64,000 nucleotides of DNA from Platycnemis pennipes (lineage: Eukaryota > Arthropoda > Insecta > Odonata > Platycnemididae), in contig OW121847.1 in NCBI GenBank assembly GCA_933228895.1, positions 88,825,656 to 88,889,655 on the forward strand, in the 5' to 3' direction. A program made the translations under genes and the position numbers. Below, in pieces: positions 26,995 to 37,300 of this stretch. Within the stretch, counting starts at the first letter, position 1, and every line of letters begins with the position of its first letter. The notes beneath the pieces are model-generated. The model was not told where the DNA came from and made no database searches. It was given only the letters and a program-made list of their open reading frames with translations.

Positions 26995-27290
26995 TATATA
27001 GAGCTAGACAGCGTGCAGCGTAGAGCAGATAGGTTGGTTAAAAGGTGTTACGATAGGTTGAGCAGTATATCGGAATTTATGGAAGAATTAGGTTGGGAAT
27101 CATTACGAGATCGTACGTTCAAATAAAGATTAAATATATTAGGCACAGAAAATCAAACAGGATAGCTTTACTAAAGATGTTAGGTATATATAGAAACACT
27201 AGCGTATTATGCTAGATTCGACCAGATAAATAATATTAGAGAGATAGATTGTCATACTGATATATTCAAAACGTCATTTTCTCCCGCACT
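26995..27290 (+). pseudogene. Second LINE type: RT C-terminal fragment
   Basis: The translation contains LDSVQRRADRLVKRCYDRLS and FMEELGWESLRDRT, then an in-frame TAA and RLNIL. The QRRA-x-R...LGW-x-SL-x-x-R pattern is the end of jockey/CR1-like reverse-transcriptase ORFs. It differs from the family at 16981 and 32797. Several stops; inactive. Confidence 0.6.
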
Positions 27291-30190
27291 ATAAGAGAAC
27301 ACAATAGGCAGCATTGCAAAGGGGAAGTGTATATTGCATGATGCATGTATTAACAACCAAACCCTTTATTACTATGTAGATACTAACCATCTAGCTGCAT
27401 GTGACCCTATTATATAGCATGTTTCCATGTAGTAGCTTCTTTGTATGTCAATAATGCATATTTGGTGATCTTCATCTCCTGCCACACACCCTCGCGTTGG
27501 CTTGCAGGGTATCGCGTAAATGTAGACTTTCAAAAGTCTTGTAGCAATTAATTAAGCAAGTAAAGGTAGGATTTAAACCAAAAATTTGCTTTTATTTCTC
27601 GCTACTCTTAATTATAATTAGTATTCACTTCCTTTACTGGATCCAAACTAATGTTTTTCGGAGAAGCATTACTCATTATAAACCCATATTTTCTGTAATC
27701 ATTCTCAGCAAGTTTTACGACGCCCGAAAACAAAATACTGTTCCTTCAGAATTATTTGAAGAAGAAGCTACTCTTTTTTCCCATTTTCAGGATGAGTCAA
27801 AATTGATTTCCTGAAACCTCACTCCCATCAATACAATATTTAAAAGATCACTATAAACTCTTTCGTATTGACGCCGTCGTAATATCTCTTCAGACAGACA
27901 TGTGCCTCTTCCTTTTCGTAGGACTGTGTCGATCTGATTATTAAATAACATTGGCCCAATATCAATTAACCAACTTGTATATGAAACGTTTTGAAGTAGA
28001 TTATTACTAGCTGAACTACAACTAGCTGAAGGTGCCCGTTAAAATTCAACAGGAGGGGTACACGTTATAAATACAGCGTTATTATGTATTTTTGAAATTT
28101 TCCTTAAAGGAATTATGCCGATCTTATATCCAATTTATGCCATAACTAATGATAATGAATTAATCCAGGCATTGACAAAAACGGTAAATTATGAAACCAA
28201 GTAGGTTTGAAGGTAGAGGAGGCGGCATAGTGGCATACGCATTCTTATCTACGGGTGAAAATGAACCCAGAATGGGAGACCTTGGGAATATTTAGTTCCC
28301 ACCATCTCTGCACCAAACTCTTCGTTTTTTACGACCTCTTTGAAAGTTAGTGCGTTTATTAATGCCCGAAATTCACCGCAGTGATTTTCATAAACATATT
28401 TTATGAAGGATATTTAAGGAAAGTAATAGGTAATGGAATGTATTCTGTGTGGAGTCAATTCTTCCTAAAAGCTGATACATATTTAAAATATCCTTAACAT
28501 ATCGCTTCTAAACGCATATATATAATTAACATATATGAACACATCAATGCCGTTCGTTTGAAGATTTGTATTTTAATGTTATTGATTTTACGAATATTTT
28601 ATGTAAAATTTATTTTTCACTTAGTTGTTATTTTGGTGAATGCTTTTCGTGTCCTTGATTTTTGTGCATTCCATGTTTACTGCGTGTACTAATATTTCAT
28701 CAGTGTGTAGCACGTATAGCAAGCCGAATTATAGGTAGGTACTATATAAGTTGAAGGCCCAATTTGTGACGAATAATATGGCCGAACATGCTTAACGAAT
28801 AAGCTGCGATGCCATCGTTCGTAAATTTCAAAATCGTATTCAAAAACACAATGCAGTTTAGGGCATCCCTTTGGAAGAACTGAACTATTATTGATGTTTT
28901 TATTCGGAGACAACAATTACAATGTCCTTAGCATCGCTCGGAAAAGGACCAGAAAAGCAGAAGCAGTAAATTTTGACATGATTACACACACTAGAGCAAT
29001 AAGGATCGCCAAGTGTAAAATAATTGCAAGTATACGAATGTTTGAAGCTTTGACTGGTAAAGAACATATTACAGAAATCAATTGACATTTTGACTTTTAA
29101 CTGAATGAAAGAAAACAGTTTTGCACTCTCGTAAATTCATAAAATTAAATGTAAATAAATAATTTTAAACTTACAATTGTTCCGGGAATCAAATCCGGAC
29201 CTTTGCAAAATAATTATTATTATTTCAAGTCTATCAGATTGCTATAAACACGATACATGCATTGTGTTTATAGCACTTAAGTTTACGGCACATCTATACG
29301 ACGAATCATTGCCGAGACGGACGGACGGAAGGATGTGCGGACAAGAAACAAAATTGGCAATAATTATTAATGATAGATAATACACAAAAATTAAGCTGTC
29401 AAGAAACAATAGGGATAATTTAAGTTTGGCAAATTTTATTCCCTTTATTTGGAATTCCGTTACTACCATTCAGTATTTAAGTATTTGGAATTCTTCGTCG
29501 CCGAAACAGGCAAAACAGGATACACAAGGTAATCCCTAGATCCGTAGGCACTTCAATCAAAGGCTGAAGAGGATATTTGCATTGGCACCTTTATAGCGTA
29601 TTTTACACCAGCGGAGTGGGAAGTTCAAAATATTTAAATACTACTATCTCGACGCCCAGAAAAATCCATTATTTGCTTCATTTGCGTTGAACTGACGTGA
29701 AAAATTTGGAGACAGTTGCGCTTGTCGTGGGGACCGACTTTTGAAAGTAATATTACTTACCTCCAAGGCGCGCTTGCTAGGCAGTATCAACTAAGTGGTC
29801 TAGAAAACGGGTTGAAAAAAACCCAAAAACTAGCCGAAGGCAGTGTGTTACGTTTCTCCTTTTGCGTGTTCCTCATACCTCTCGATCTCTTGTCTCGCGT
29901 CCTGGCCAGTTCCTCGTCAAGCAGTCTTGCCGCACCATTTTGCTTTCGTCGCAATCCGTACCTACCTTACGGCAGGTGGCTAGGGTGCCGGCAGCAAAAC
30001 TGGCAAATGTAATCCTCTGCCAAGCGGCAGCAGGCCCCATTTGACATCGGTTGCCGCCGCTTTCTTGGAACCACCTTCATTCCTTCCAAATCCCTCCTCC
30101 TTTGTTGTTCCTGCCCTCTGCCTCCCTCACCCTCTCCAATTTCCCCTCCAAATTCCCCTCTTGTGAGTTAGCGCTATACCAATGCGACGC
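27291..30190. other. AT-rich non-coding stretch
   Basis: Contains one perfect short hairpin (29241-29274). No gene supported. Confidence 0.4.
29241..29274. repeat. Perfect 11 bp hairpin
   Basis: GCTATAAACAC and GTGTTTATAGC enclose a 12-base loop. Function unknown. Confidence 0.6.
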
Positions 30191-30698
30191 ATGTAAGTCA
30201 GTCTCATTCGTTGTGTACGAGCCGCAGAGACACACTGCATACGAGCTGTACGTGTGGGAGTCACTGTGATCCGACGAGAGAGTGAATTTGCTCAAATTTC
30301 AGTCGTTGATGTATCCTCGGAAGAGGTTGAGCCTGGTTTTCCTCCACTTTAGTAAGTACTCAGTCACGAGATCTTTCCTTGTTGCCATGCTTTTCCTACT
30401 CTTAGCTTTCTTTGAAACATTAATTAGCGTTGAGGGGTTACATTCCATTTAGATTTCTCTCCTTTGAATTCTTAAGGGCTGACGATTTAACTTTTTTCTC
30501 ATTCTTCGGGAGAGTGCCATTTGTGACTATCCTTTCAACCTGGGACCAATTAGGAGTTGAAGTGAAGATTGGACACATTACTTCAACTTGAGAACTTTTA
30601 TTTCGTACATTGTGTGTACATTAGCAGAGCATTTAGATTCTCACCCGCCCATTGTCTGATCAGATGATTGTTTTCTCCTATATCCTTTTGCATTACAG

Positions 30699-30814
30699 GT
30701 GAATACCGAGCAGCCATTCTGAGTCAAATGCTGAACGGGTGCGAAGTGTGAAATGAGAATTCAAGACAGGAACTCTAATACTCTTAGAGAATAACTCGGG
30801 GGATTTTTCCATGT
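30699..30814 (+). repeat. Exon-like module 1
   Basis: The acceptor has a long pyrimidine tract (CCTTTTGCATTACAG) and the donor is GTAGGT. It opens GTGAATACCGAGCAGCCATT, similar to GTGAACGCCGATCAGCTGTT of module 2 over the first 20 bases; similarity fades after that. Confidence 0.4.
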
Positions 30815-31400
30815 GGTAGGTATAATGATTTAGATATTTGTAATTTTTTTATTTCGCAGTTATTCATAATCCGTTTTGTAACACTTTTAAACCTGGAAGC
30901 TATTTTAAATTGGGAGACCTTTCATCTGCGATGATTGTAATCTCCGTTATTCCTACTCATAATGTATCTTGCGATGTATGTGTACAGTGTAACAGTAGTT
31001 CCATACTTCCGTAGTAAATGAATTAAAAAATGTTCTCATTTTCTTAATTACATGTGAATGCTGATCCGCTATTATTCTTCATTTGCCGACTGACAAAGGT
31101 ATAAATGCTTGCTTCTAATTGGTGCTTGGGTCAAGTCATAGTCAACACGCGAGGGAAGCTGTGATACCACGTATGCCCTCTTGGTAAATATTAACTTGTG
31201 TGCTATTGTAAAACATATTTTGCATTATTGAATTATGCCGTGAACATTAAAATTTTGAATTGAAAATTTTGCTTTCGTGTCCGCTGAATATTTGTGTGGC
31301 GTTCTTAACGTATTTTAGTACATTGGTCAGTAATTTGGGAAAAGTCGTTTAAATGTTTTTTTTCTACGGCTGATAGTTCCTTTTCTTTTCGAACACTCAG

Positions 31401-31528
31401 GTGAACGCCGATCAGCTGTTGATTCCGTTTGATGGAAGTAAGCTGCCGAGGCCGTTTGGACGCGACAACATTGGCATTGACTCGCCGAGGAAGGCTGAGA
31501 ATTGGTGACTTCTTTCGTCGTCGTGCCC
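31401..31528 (+). repeat. Exon-like module 2
   Basis: 128 bp between CACTCAG and the donor GTGAGTAC. It aligns along its whole length with module 3 (130 bp). It has an open frame of 35 codons from its first base (VNADQLLIPFDGSK...) that ends at TGA before the donor; module 3 breaks that frame early. Confidence 0.55.
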
Positions 31529-32606
31529 GTGAGTACAATTTGTCTGTTCGCGTACCTATTTGAAACCATTTTACAGCATGGAATATATATTTGACTTTAG
31601 AAATACTTCCCGTGGTTGAGTTGTCACATTCATTATTAGTAACTGAACTATAAAGTGAACTTGGGAATGTGCGTATTCGGTAGTGGTATGCATCACGATC
31701 CGCAGGAAAGATTTTACTGGCATGATCTTGGATGTTAATAGTTTTACAGGAAGGAATATGCACTCCAGTTATTCTCTCATAGGCATAGTTTGAGATGGGT
31801 AGTAAGATTTTTGGTCAATTGCGATGAGACAGTCGTGACGATGTTTGGAATGGACCGAAAAGGTGGAATTCGCATTGCTCCGTGTGCGAATATTGTCCAG
31901 GTTATCAGTTCATTCCTTCAATGTTATCGTGATTTCCTTTCATTCACTGCAGGTTTTTATCATGAGGATGAATTAACTCGATAGGTATGTGAACGTTTGC
32001 ACAGTTAATGAGCAATTCAAGGGCGGTGATGGGCTGAACTCATTTCGGGGAAATTCACTCCTGATGGAATTGGGTGTTCTGTTATTTCCGTGCGGCTGGT
32101 CACGGCAGTTGTTACATCAATTACTCATCGCGTTCAAGTAATTCTGGACCAAACTACTTAAGTTAAATTGCTTAACATTTTCTGAGGTCAGAAAGGAGGA
32201 TTAAATTTCTACAGAATCGTTAGTGCGCTATTTTTTTCCGTTTGATATTTAGCGATCTTAATGTATGCACTGAATATTCATTAATCTTGAAATGCTGTGA
32301 TTTTAATAATTTACCATTTACATCGTACTCTGGGAAAGTCTCATTCCTTATTGTAACCATATTCTCCCGTTCGATACTCCTACATTTTATTTGCACTGTT
32401 GCTCCTACCGGTTGCCTCCCTCCTTCTCATAACGTGAACTTAATATTATGAATTGAAATTGATTTTGCATGATTTTGCGTTCATCTTGATCAAATATTTG
32501 TGGGGCATAATTTGCGGATCTTAATGTTTAAACTGTTGAGTGGTCAAATGTCATTAAAATGTTTCTGGTTAAGTCTTATATTTTATTTTGATTTTTGATC
32601 TTCCAG

Positions 32607-32736
32607 GTGATTGCTAAGCAGCTGTTTATCCGATTTGGTTGATGGCAGTTGAGGAACTAGTTTCGATACGGAAACTTTGGCACCAGCAGTGTGTGGAAGG
32701 CCGAGAGTAGGGAACTTCTTTTTCTTCGTCAAGTCT
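32607..32736 (+). repeat. Exon-like module 3
   Basis: 130 bp between CTTCCAG and the donor GTGAGTAA. Flanking intron sequence also matches module 2: upstream TGAATTGAAA...ATATTTGTG and downstream TTTTTACAGCGTAATGGATA and TTGTCACATTCAT, so the duplicated unit is about 1.2 kb. The LINE at 32797 splits its downstream flank. Confidence 0.55.
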
Positions 32737-32796
32737 GTGAGTAACTTTTCTCTATTCGTGAATTTGAAAAGTTTTTACAGCGTAATGGATATATTT

Positions 32797-33606
32797 TAAT
32801 TATCATCATTGGTCAAAAATCCTTGGATTGGTTTGACGCAGCTTTCCACTCAATTCTTCTATCGACCAACCTTTTCATTGAGACGTAATTCATCTCTTTT
32901 ACATCCCTCACTACCTGTTCCATGTATCTCATACGAGGCCTGCCTTTTCCAATTTTCCCGTTCACTTTTCCCTCGACGATCGTCTTTATCAGTCCATCGT
33001 GTCTCAAGATATGGCCGATTAAGTTGTCCCTTCTTCTTTTTAGAGTTTTCAGCTGACTTATCTTTTCTCCCGCGACTTCGTCGTTACTTGGTCGATCCAT
33101 TTAATCTTCATTGTTCTCCTGTAGCACCACATTTCGAATACTTCTACCCTTTTCTTCTTCGCTGCTGTCATCGTCCATGCCTCACTGCCGTAAAGAAACA
33201 TGCCTCAGATATACATTCTGATGAATTGTTTCCTTACTTCTACGGTTGTATTTCCAGCTGTACGTACATTTTTCTTTTCATAGAATGCCCTATTTGCTGG
33301 GCTATTCTACTATTTCTTTCTTGCTTCGTCCATCGTTGGTTACTCTGCTTCCCAGGTAACGGAACTCTTTCACCTCTTCCAGTTTTTGTTTTCCTAATTT
33401 AACATTGGTTTTGGCCTCTTCTCTCTTGTTGCATACCAGTATCATGGTCTTCTTCTTATTGATCTTCAGCTGATATGTGGCCATTGTTCTTTCCATGGTT
33501 ATCAGCATCTTATTCAGATTCCTCTCTGTATCTTCTATGAGTGTTTATGTGATCAGAAAATCGCAGCATGCTGATTTTTTCTCCTTGGATAGTCACTCGT
33601 TAGTTA
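32797..33606 (-). mobile_element. 5'-truncated non-LTR retrotransposon with target-site duplication
   Basis: Minus-strand translations include the RT-end signature NLIGHILRHDGLIKTIVEGK and, further upstream in another frame, KINKKKTMILVCNKREEAK and FRYLGSRVTNDGRSKKE. The 3' tail (TGATGATAATTA) lies at the left end. It is flanked by the perfect 9 bp duplication GATATATTT at 32788-32796 and 33607-33615. Frameshifts and 5' truncation make it dead on arrival or shortly after. A 197-codon plus-strand frame (32809-33402) is its antisense shadow. Confidence 0.9.
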
Positions 33607-33615
33607 GATATATTT

Positions 33616-34654
33616 CACTAGAAAAATACTCTTAATAATATGGCATTAAGTTAGGAATTGTCACATTCATTTGGAAAGTGAACTTGATGAAGTACTTTTT
33701 CTTTTGAAGTGTAATCATTAGATTCTGAAAACGTTATGCAGGGAATTTAGTTTCCCTGTTTATGGAAACTTATTTAGTATTTAATTAATTTTTTACTCTA
33801 AAGAATATGTTTCAAACTCAGAAGTCCCCATGATTATCCCATCCTAGGTCACTTAGTCTCAACAAATAAACATTTCCCTTCGTGAATTAATGATCAATAT
33901 TCCCTGTCCATAGCATCGTTCTAACATCCTATGCCCCGATTATTACTTTTGATCGTATCTCTGCTCTGATTTGTTTGCCACCTCCGTTGTTTTTGTCATT
34001 CTTTCCAAGCCAAACTTTACATGAGATAACGTCCTTTGTTCTTGCTTCCCCTGCTGCCGGGTTCGACCCCCAACCTCGTATGGATATGTGATTGGACAGC
34101 ATAATTGCCAGGATTTAAATCTCCAATGCTTACGGAAAAAAGTTCTTGGGATAGTTTAATTCAATTGGTTTCCCATTAACTGTCAGTGGTGTGTTTAACA
34201 TGGCTTCATCACTTGAAAGGTCACCCCACTGATATCAGAAAGACCTTCTCACAAGTTATATTATTAATAGATTTCTCGAACCTTTTACCTTTCTATCAGA
34301 ACCTTTGAATTAATATACTTCACCTGAGTTTTATTTCATTCCTTTTTATTTCATGTTGACAGTTTAGTTTTTTTAATGGCTTGGATTTTGAACATATTAA
34401 AATAAACTTCTCAGTGCCATTTTCCTGGTTAGTATTTTTCATTCAAATTACATTTCACGGAGGAGGGTGTGCTTCGGTTGCTTAGCAGGCATGAAAGTTG
34501 AGGCGGTCATCGTCGAATTTTTATCCACGGTTTCACGTAACGACCGTCCACTTTTTATAACTCAAGACTGTCTTTCTTGTCGAAAAAGGTAGTGTCAATA
34601 TTGGTAGTGAGCCTATCGGTTAAAAAAAGTTACTAGAAAATTAAAAAATAGTGT
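33616..34654. other. Non-coding; continuation of the duplicated unit then unique sequence
   Basis: The first 70 bp match the sequence downstream of exon-like module 2. Nothing else is recognised up to the next LINE fragment. Confidence 0.4.
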
Positions 34655-35107
34655 TATCACTCGGTCGATCCATTTTATCTTCATCATTCTTCTGTAGCAC
34701 CACATTTCAAAAGCTGCAACTTATTTTCACTGCTGTCGTCGTCCATGCCTCACTGCCATAAAGAAACAGGCTCCAGATGTACGTCCTGATGAATTGTTTC
34801 CCTACTTGTACGCTTGTATTTTCAGATGTAAGTACATTATTCTTTTTATGGAATTCCCTCTTTGCTGCAGCTATTCTATGGACTATTTCTTCCTTGCTTC
34901 GTCCATCGTTGGTTACTCGGCTTCCCAGGTTGGAGAACTCTTTCATCTCTTCTAGTTTTTGCTTTCCTACTTGAACGTTGGTTTTGCCCTCTTATATCTT
35001 ACTGCACACCAATATCTTAGGCTTTTTCTTATTGATATTCAGCTGATATTTCGCTATGATCCTTTCTATAGTTATTATCATCTTATTCAGATCCCTCTCC
35101 GCCTCAG
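34655..35107 (-). mobile_element. LINE fragment, both ends truncated
   Basis: Same family as the element at 32797. The minus-strand frame includes NLGSRVTNDGRSKEEIVHRI and IRTYIWSLFLYGSEAWTTT. It lacks the 3' end and tail present in the other copies, so it is an internal fragment left by deletion. Nothing is recognised from here to 35881. Confidence 0.8.
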
Positions 35108-35925
35108 TTACAAGTGCTGGTAAATGATGCATCATTTTGTCCAAGATTTACAGTTATTTAATTCTAGTTATGGGATGAAAAGAGCCGAAACATGTTATAA
35201 TGCCTCTTTCACAAATCTATTTATTAGGTGGATCCCTTCCTGTGGAAAGTCATCGATGGTCACCTCGCTCGTTTTTACGCCTCGTTAGATACTGCGGAGA
35301 GTTGATAAGTGGATTCCTATATGGCGAATTACTGCAGTTACTGGCAAACCAATATGCTTGTGGCTGTGAAGCAAAGAGAATTTTCAAATAACACTTATTA
35401 TAACCAAACGTTTGACGAAAAATAACTGCAGATAAGTATTCACTATCATTTGTATATTCCTCCTGGTCATATTTGTAATGCACCAGTAATAATACTGATC
35501 ATATAATTCTGTCGGTCAAAAGAAAAATAGGCAAAAAATATTACATACAGTCAATTTTGAAGGTTTCTGATATTACTTGAGGATTCAGCCACAATCTCTC
35601 CTGTAATTTGCCTCTTCTTGGATGTTTGGCATTTAATCATGAATCAACGAGTCTTCATATTAAGTTAGATGATTGTGATTTGCATATAGCATGGCTTGTG
35701 GTGATTTATTGTATTCTAATGGACTCCAACTTGAAGTGTCCCATAGTGTTTGTACGTTTCTTGACTTCAACTTGAATGCATGTATTAACTTTTTATCCGA
35801 ATGACAATGTGACATATTCGAAAAATGTTAACTTTGATATGTTCCATGGTATAAGGCTCAACTAGGTGGAAGTTGAATTTCGTGAATGAAATATTAACTT
35901 TGTTTCCTTCCACAGATTTATTTCC

Positions 35926-35968
35926 TTGGTACGACATGTTTAGACACATCGGTGTCATCATCAGGTAC
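35926..35968 (-). ncRNA. Decayed hammerhead-ribozyme-like motif, left arm
   Basis: Minus strand: GTAC, CTGATGA, an extra T, the hairpin GACAC-CGAT-GTGTC, then TAAA where GAAA is required, ACATGT, C, GTAC. Stem I can form GTAC/GTAC. The G12 equivalent is T, so this copy should not cleave. Confidence 0.4.
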
Positions 35969-36318
35969 AAAATTAAATACAATTTGCTCGTATACCATGA
36001 AGGGTAATGGGTGTTCAGGAGGGGAAAAACGGGGGTGGGGAGAGGTAAGGAGTGACGGTTTGGGGTATGAGTCAACACCAGTGGCCATCCCATCCCACTC
36101 CCCACCTGCTGACAATCCACCACCACCTTAATCCCCAACCGAAGACAGAAGACCTACGCCAAGTCAACTCCCACCCCCCCCCTCCTTCCCCACTAACGGG
36201 TGTCCATCGACTCATACTCCAAACCGTCACTCCTTATCTCTCCCCACCCCCGTTTTTCCCCTCCTGAACACCCATTACCCTTCATGGTATATTTACACGA
36301 GCAATTGTATTCAATGTT

Positions 36319-36359
36319 ATACCTGATGATAACACCGATGTGTCGAAACATGTGGTACC
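36319..36359 (+). ncRNA. Decayed hammerhead-ribozyme-like motif, right arm
   Basis: Plus strand: CTGATGA, then TAACAC-CGAT-GTGTC, intact GAAA, CATGT, and G at the cleavage position, where hammerheads need any base but G. Stem I is weakened (ATAC against GTAC). Also expected to be inactive, but by a different lesion from the left arm. Confidence 0.4.
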
Positions 36360-37083
36360 AAGGAAATAAATCTGTGGAAGGAAACAAAGTTAATATTTCA
36401 TTCACGTTAACTTTGATGTTAACTGGAACTGATTTTGCACCTTGAACCATCACTTTAGTGTGTCAAAACTTGGCAGTTTTAAGCGATTTCACATTTGACT
36501 GTTCAAACATAAAATCCAGAATGTTTTAAGTCATTGCAAATTGTCTGAACCTTTTAGTGTAGCGACATGGGACAAGTCTATCACAATGTGTAAATGCCTC
36601 AGGCCTCTGCTAAGTGATTGCCTACTTAAAAATTTAATGAAGTAGTTGTTGTTTTACCGTATGTATTGTTTATCATTGCATTGCGTGAGTGAAATCCTCT
36701 AATAAATCTCTTTCTTTGGATTTTCATGTCTGTAGGCGAGTGCCTTTCTCTGCCATGCCTGAGGAAGTCGGACAGAAGATTGGCTGATGAGTGTAGTGGC
36801 AACGAGCCATCCATTTGGCCATTCCTGCACCTGTTACCTATACGAGGACAATTTTAAATACTTCTTCTGTTTTATAATTTGAAATGTTTTAACTTTAATT
36901 TTGACCTTTACAGTTTTGGAAGGCTTGTTTCCTTTCAGTGTATGTTTATAATTACGACACATAATTGTGTTGCCAGTGAAACTAGTATAGAAAAATATCA
37001 ATTGTATATTATCGTGCAGTTGTCAAATTAACGAAATCAGACTAATAAAGTCATCATAACTTATCTTATTTTTTCATTTACAG

Positions 37084-37300
37084 GATGTGAACCCAGCATA
37101 CAGGTTTAGTTGATTTGGTGGTTTAGAAACTTAATGCTAAACGAATTTCTGGTTGAATTGGAGCTGAAACATTTTTACGGGAAGATAGAGAGTATAATTC
37201 GAGCATCGTTCCTGTATATTGCTTAGCTTTTAGGTACACTTAGGCCTTTAATGGATATATACTTCTTTTGGTATCATGCAATTTTAGAATTTCGCTGAAT
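37084..37300 (+). repeat. Possible diverged fourth exon-like module
   Basis: The acceptor TTTCATTTACAG is followed by a stretch sharing GATTTGGTGG and nearby words with module 3, and later by TTTAATGGATATATACTT resembling the intron flank GTAATGGATATATTTT. Similarity is weak and judged by eye. Confidence 0.25.

Larger units (their letters stand above)
35882..36405. mobile_element. Foldback element with about 195 bp inverted arms
   Basis: The left arm 35882-36073 is repeated in inverse at 36209-36405 with roughly 90% identity by eye. The 135 bp spacer is C-rich. Each arm contains a hammerhead-ribozyme-like core reading outward. The mirrored open frames listed in both arms (about 65-118 codons) come from the repeat and are not genes. 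Confidence 0.8.
30198..37300 (+). ncRNA. Possible multi-exon non-coding transcript with repeated exons
   Basis: An Inr-like TCAGTC at about 30210 is followed about 30 bp later by AGACA in DPE-like position, and by a strong donor GTAAGT at 30352. Downstream, exon-like modules with good acceptors and donors lie at 30699-30814, 31401-31528 and 32607-32736, with a weaker candidate acceptor before 37084. Modules 2 and 3 are clearly homologous. None keeps a shared open reading frame, so a long non-coding RNA or 5' untranslated exons are more likely than a protein. Entirely predicted from splice-site quality and duplication; no transcript evidence. Confidence 0.3.

Noticed and set aside
32809..33402. 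197-codon plus-strand open frame, the longest in the window
   Set aside because: It is the antisense of the LINE reverse-transcriptase region at 32797-33606; the sense strand carries the recognisable motifs.
35785..36453. Several mirrored open frames of 62-118 codons
   Set aside because: They are the two strands of one inverted repeat read against each other, with no protein family features.
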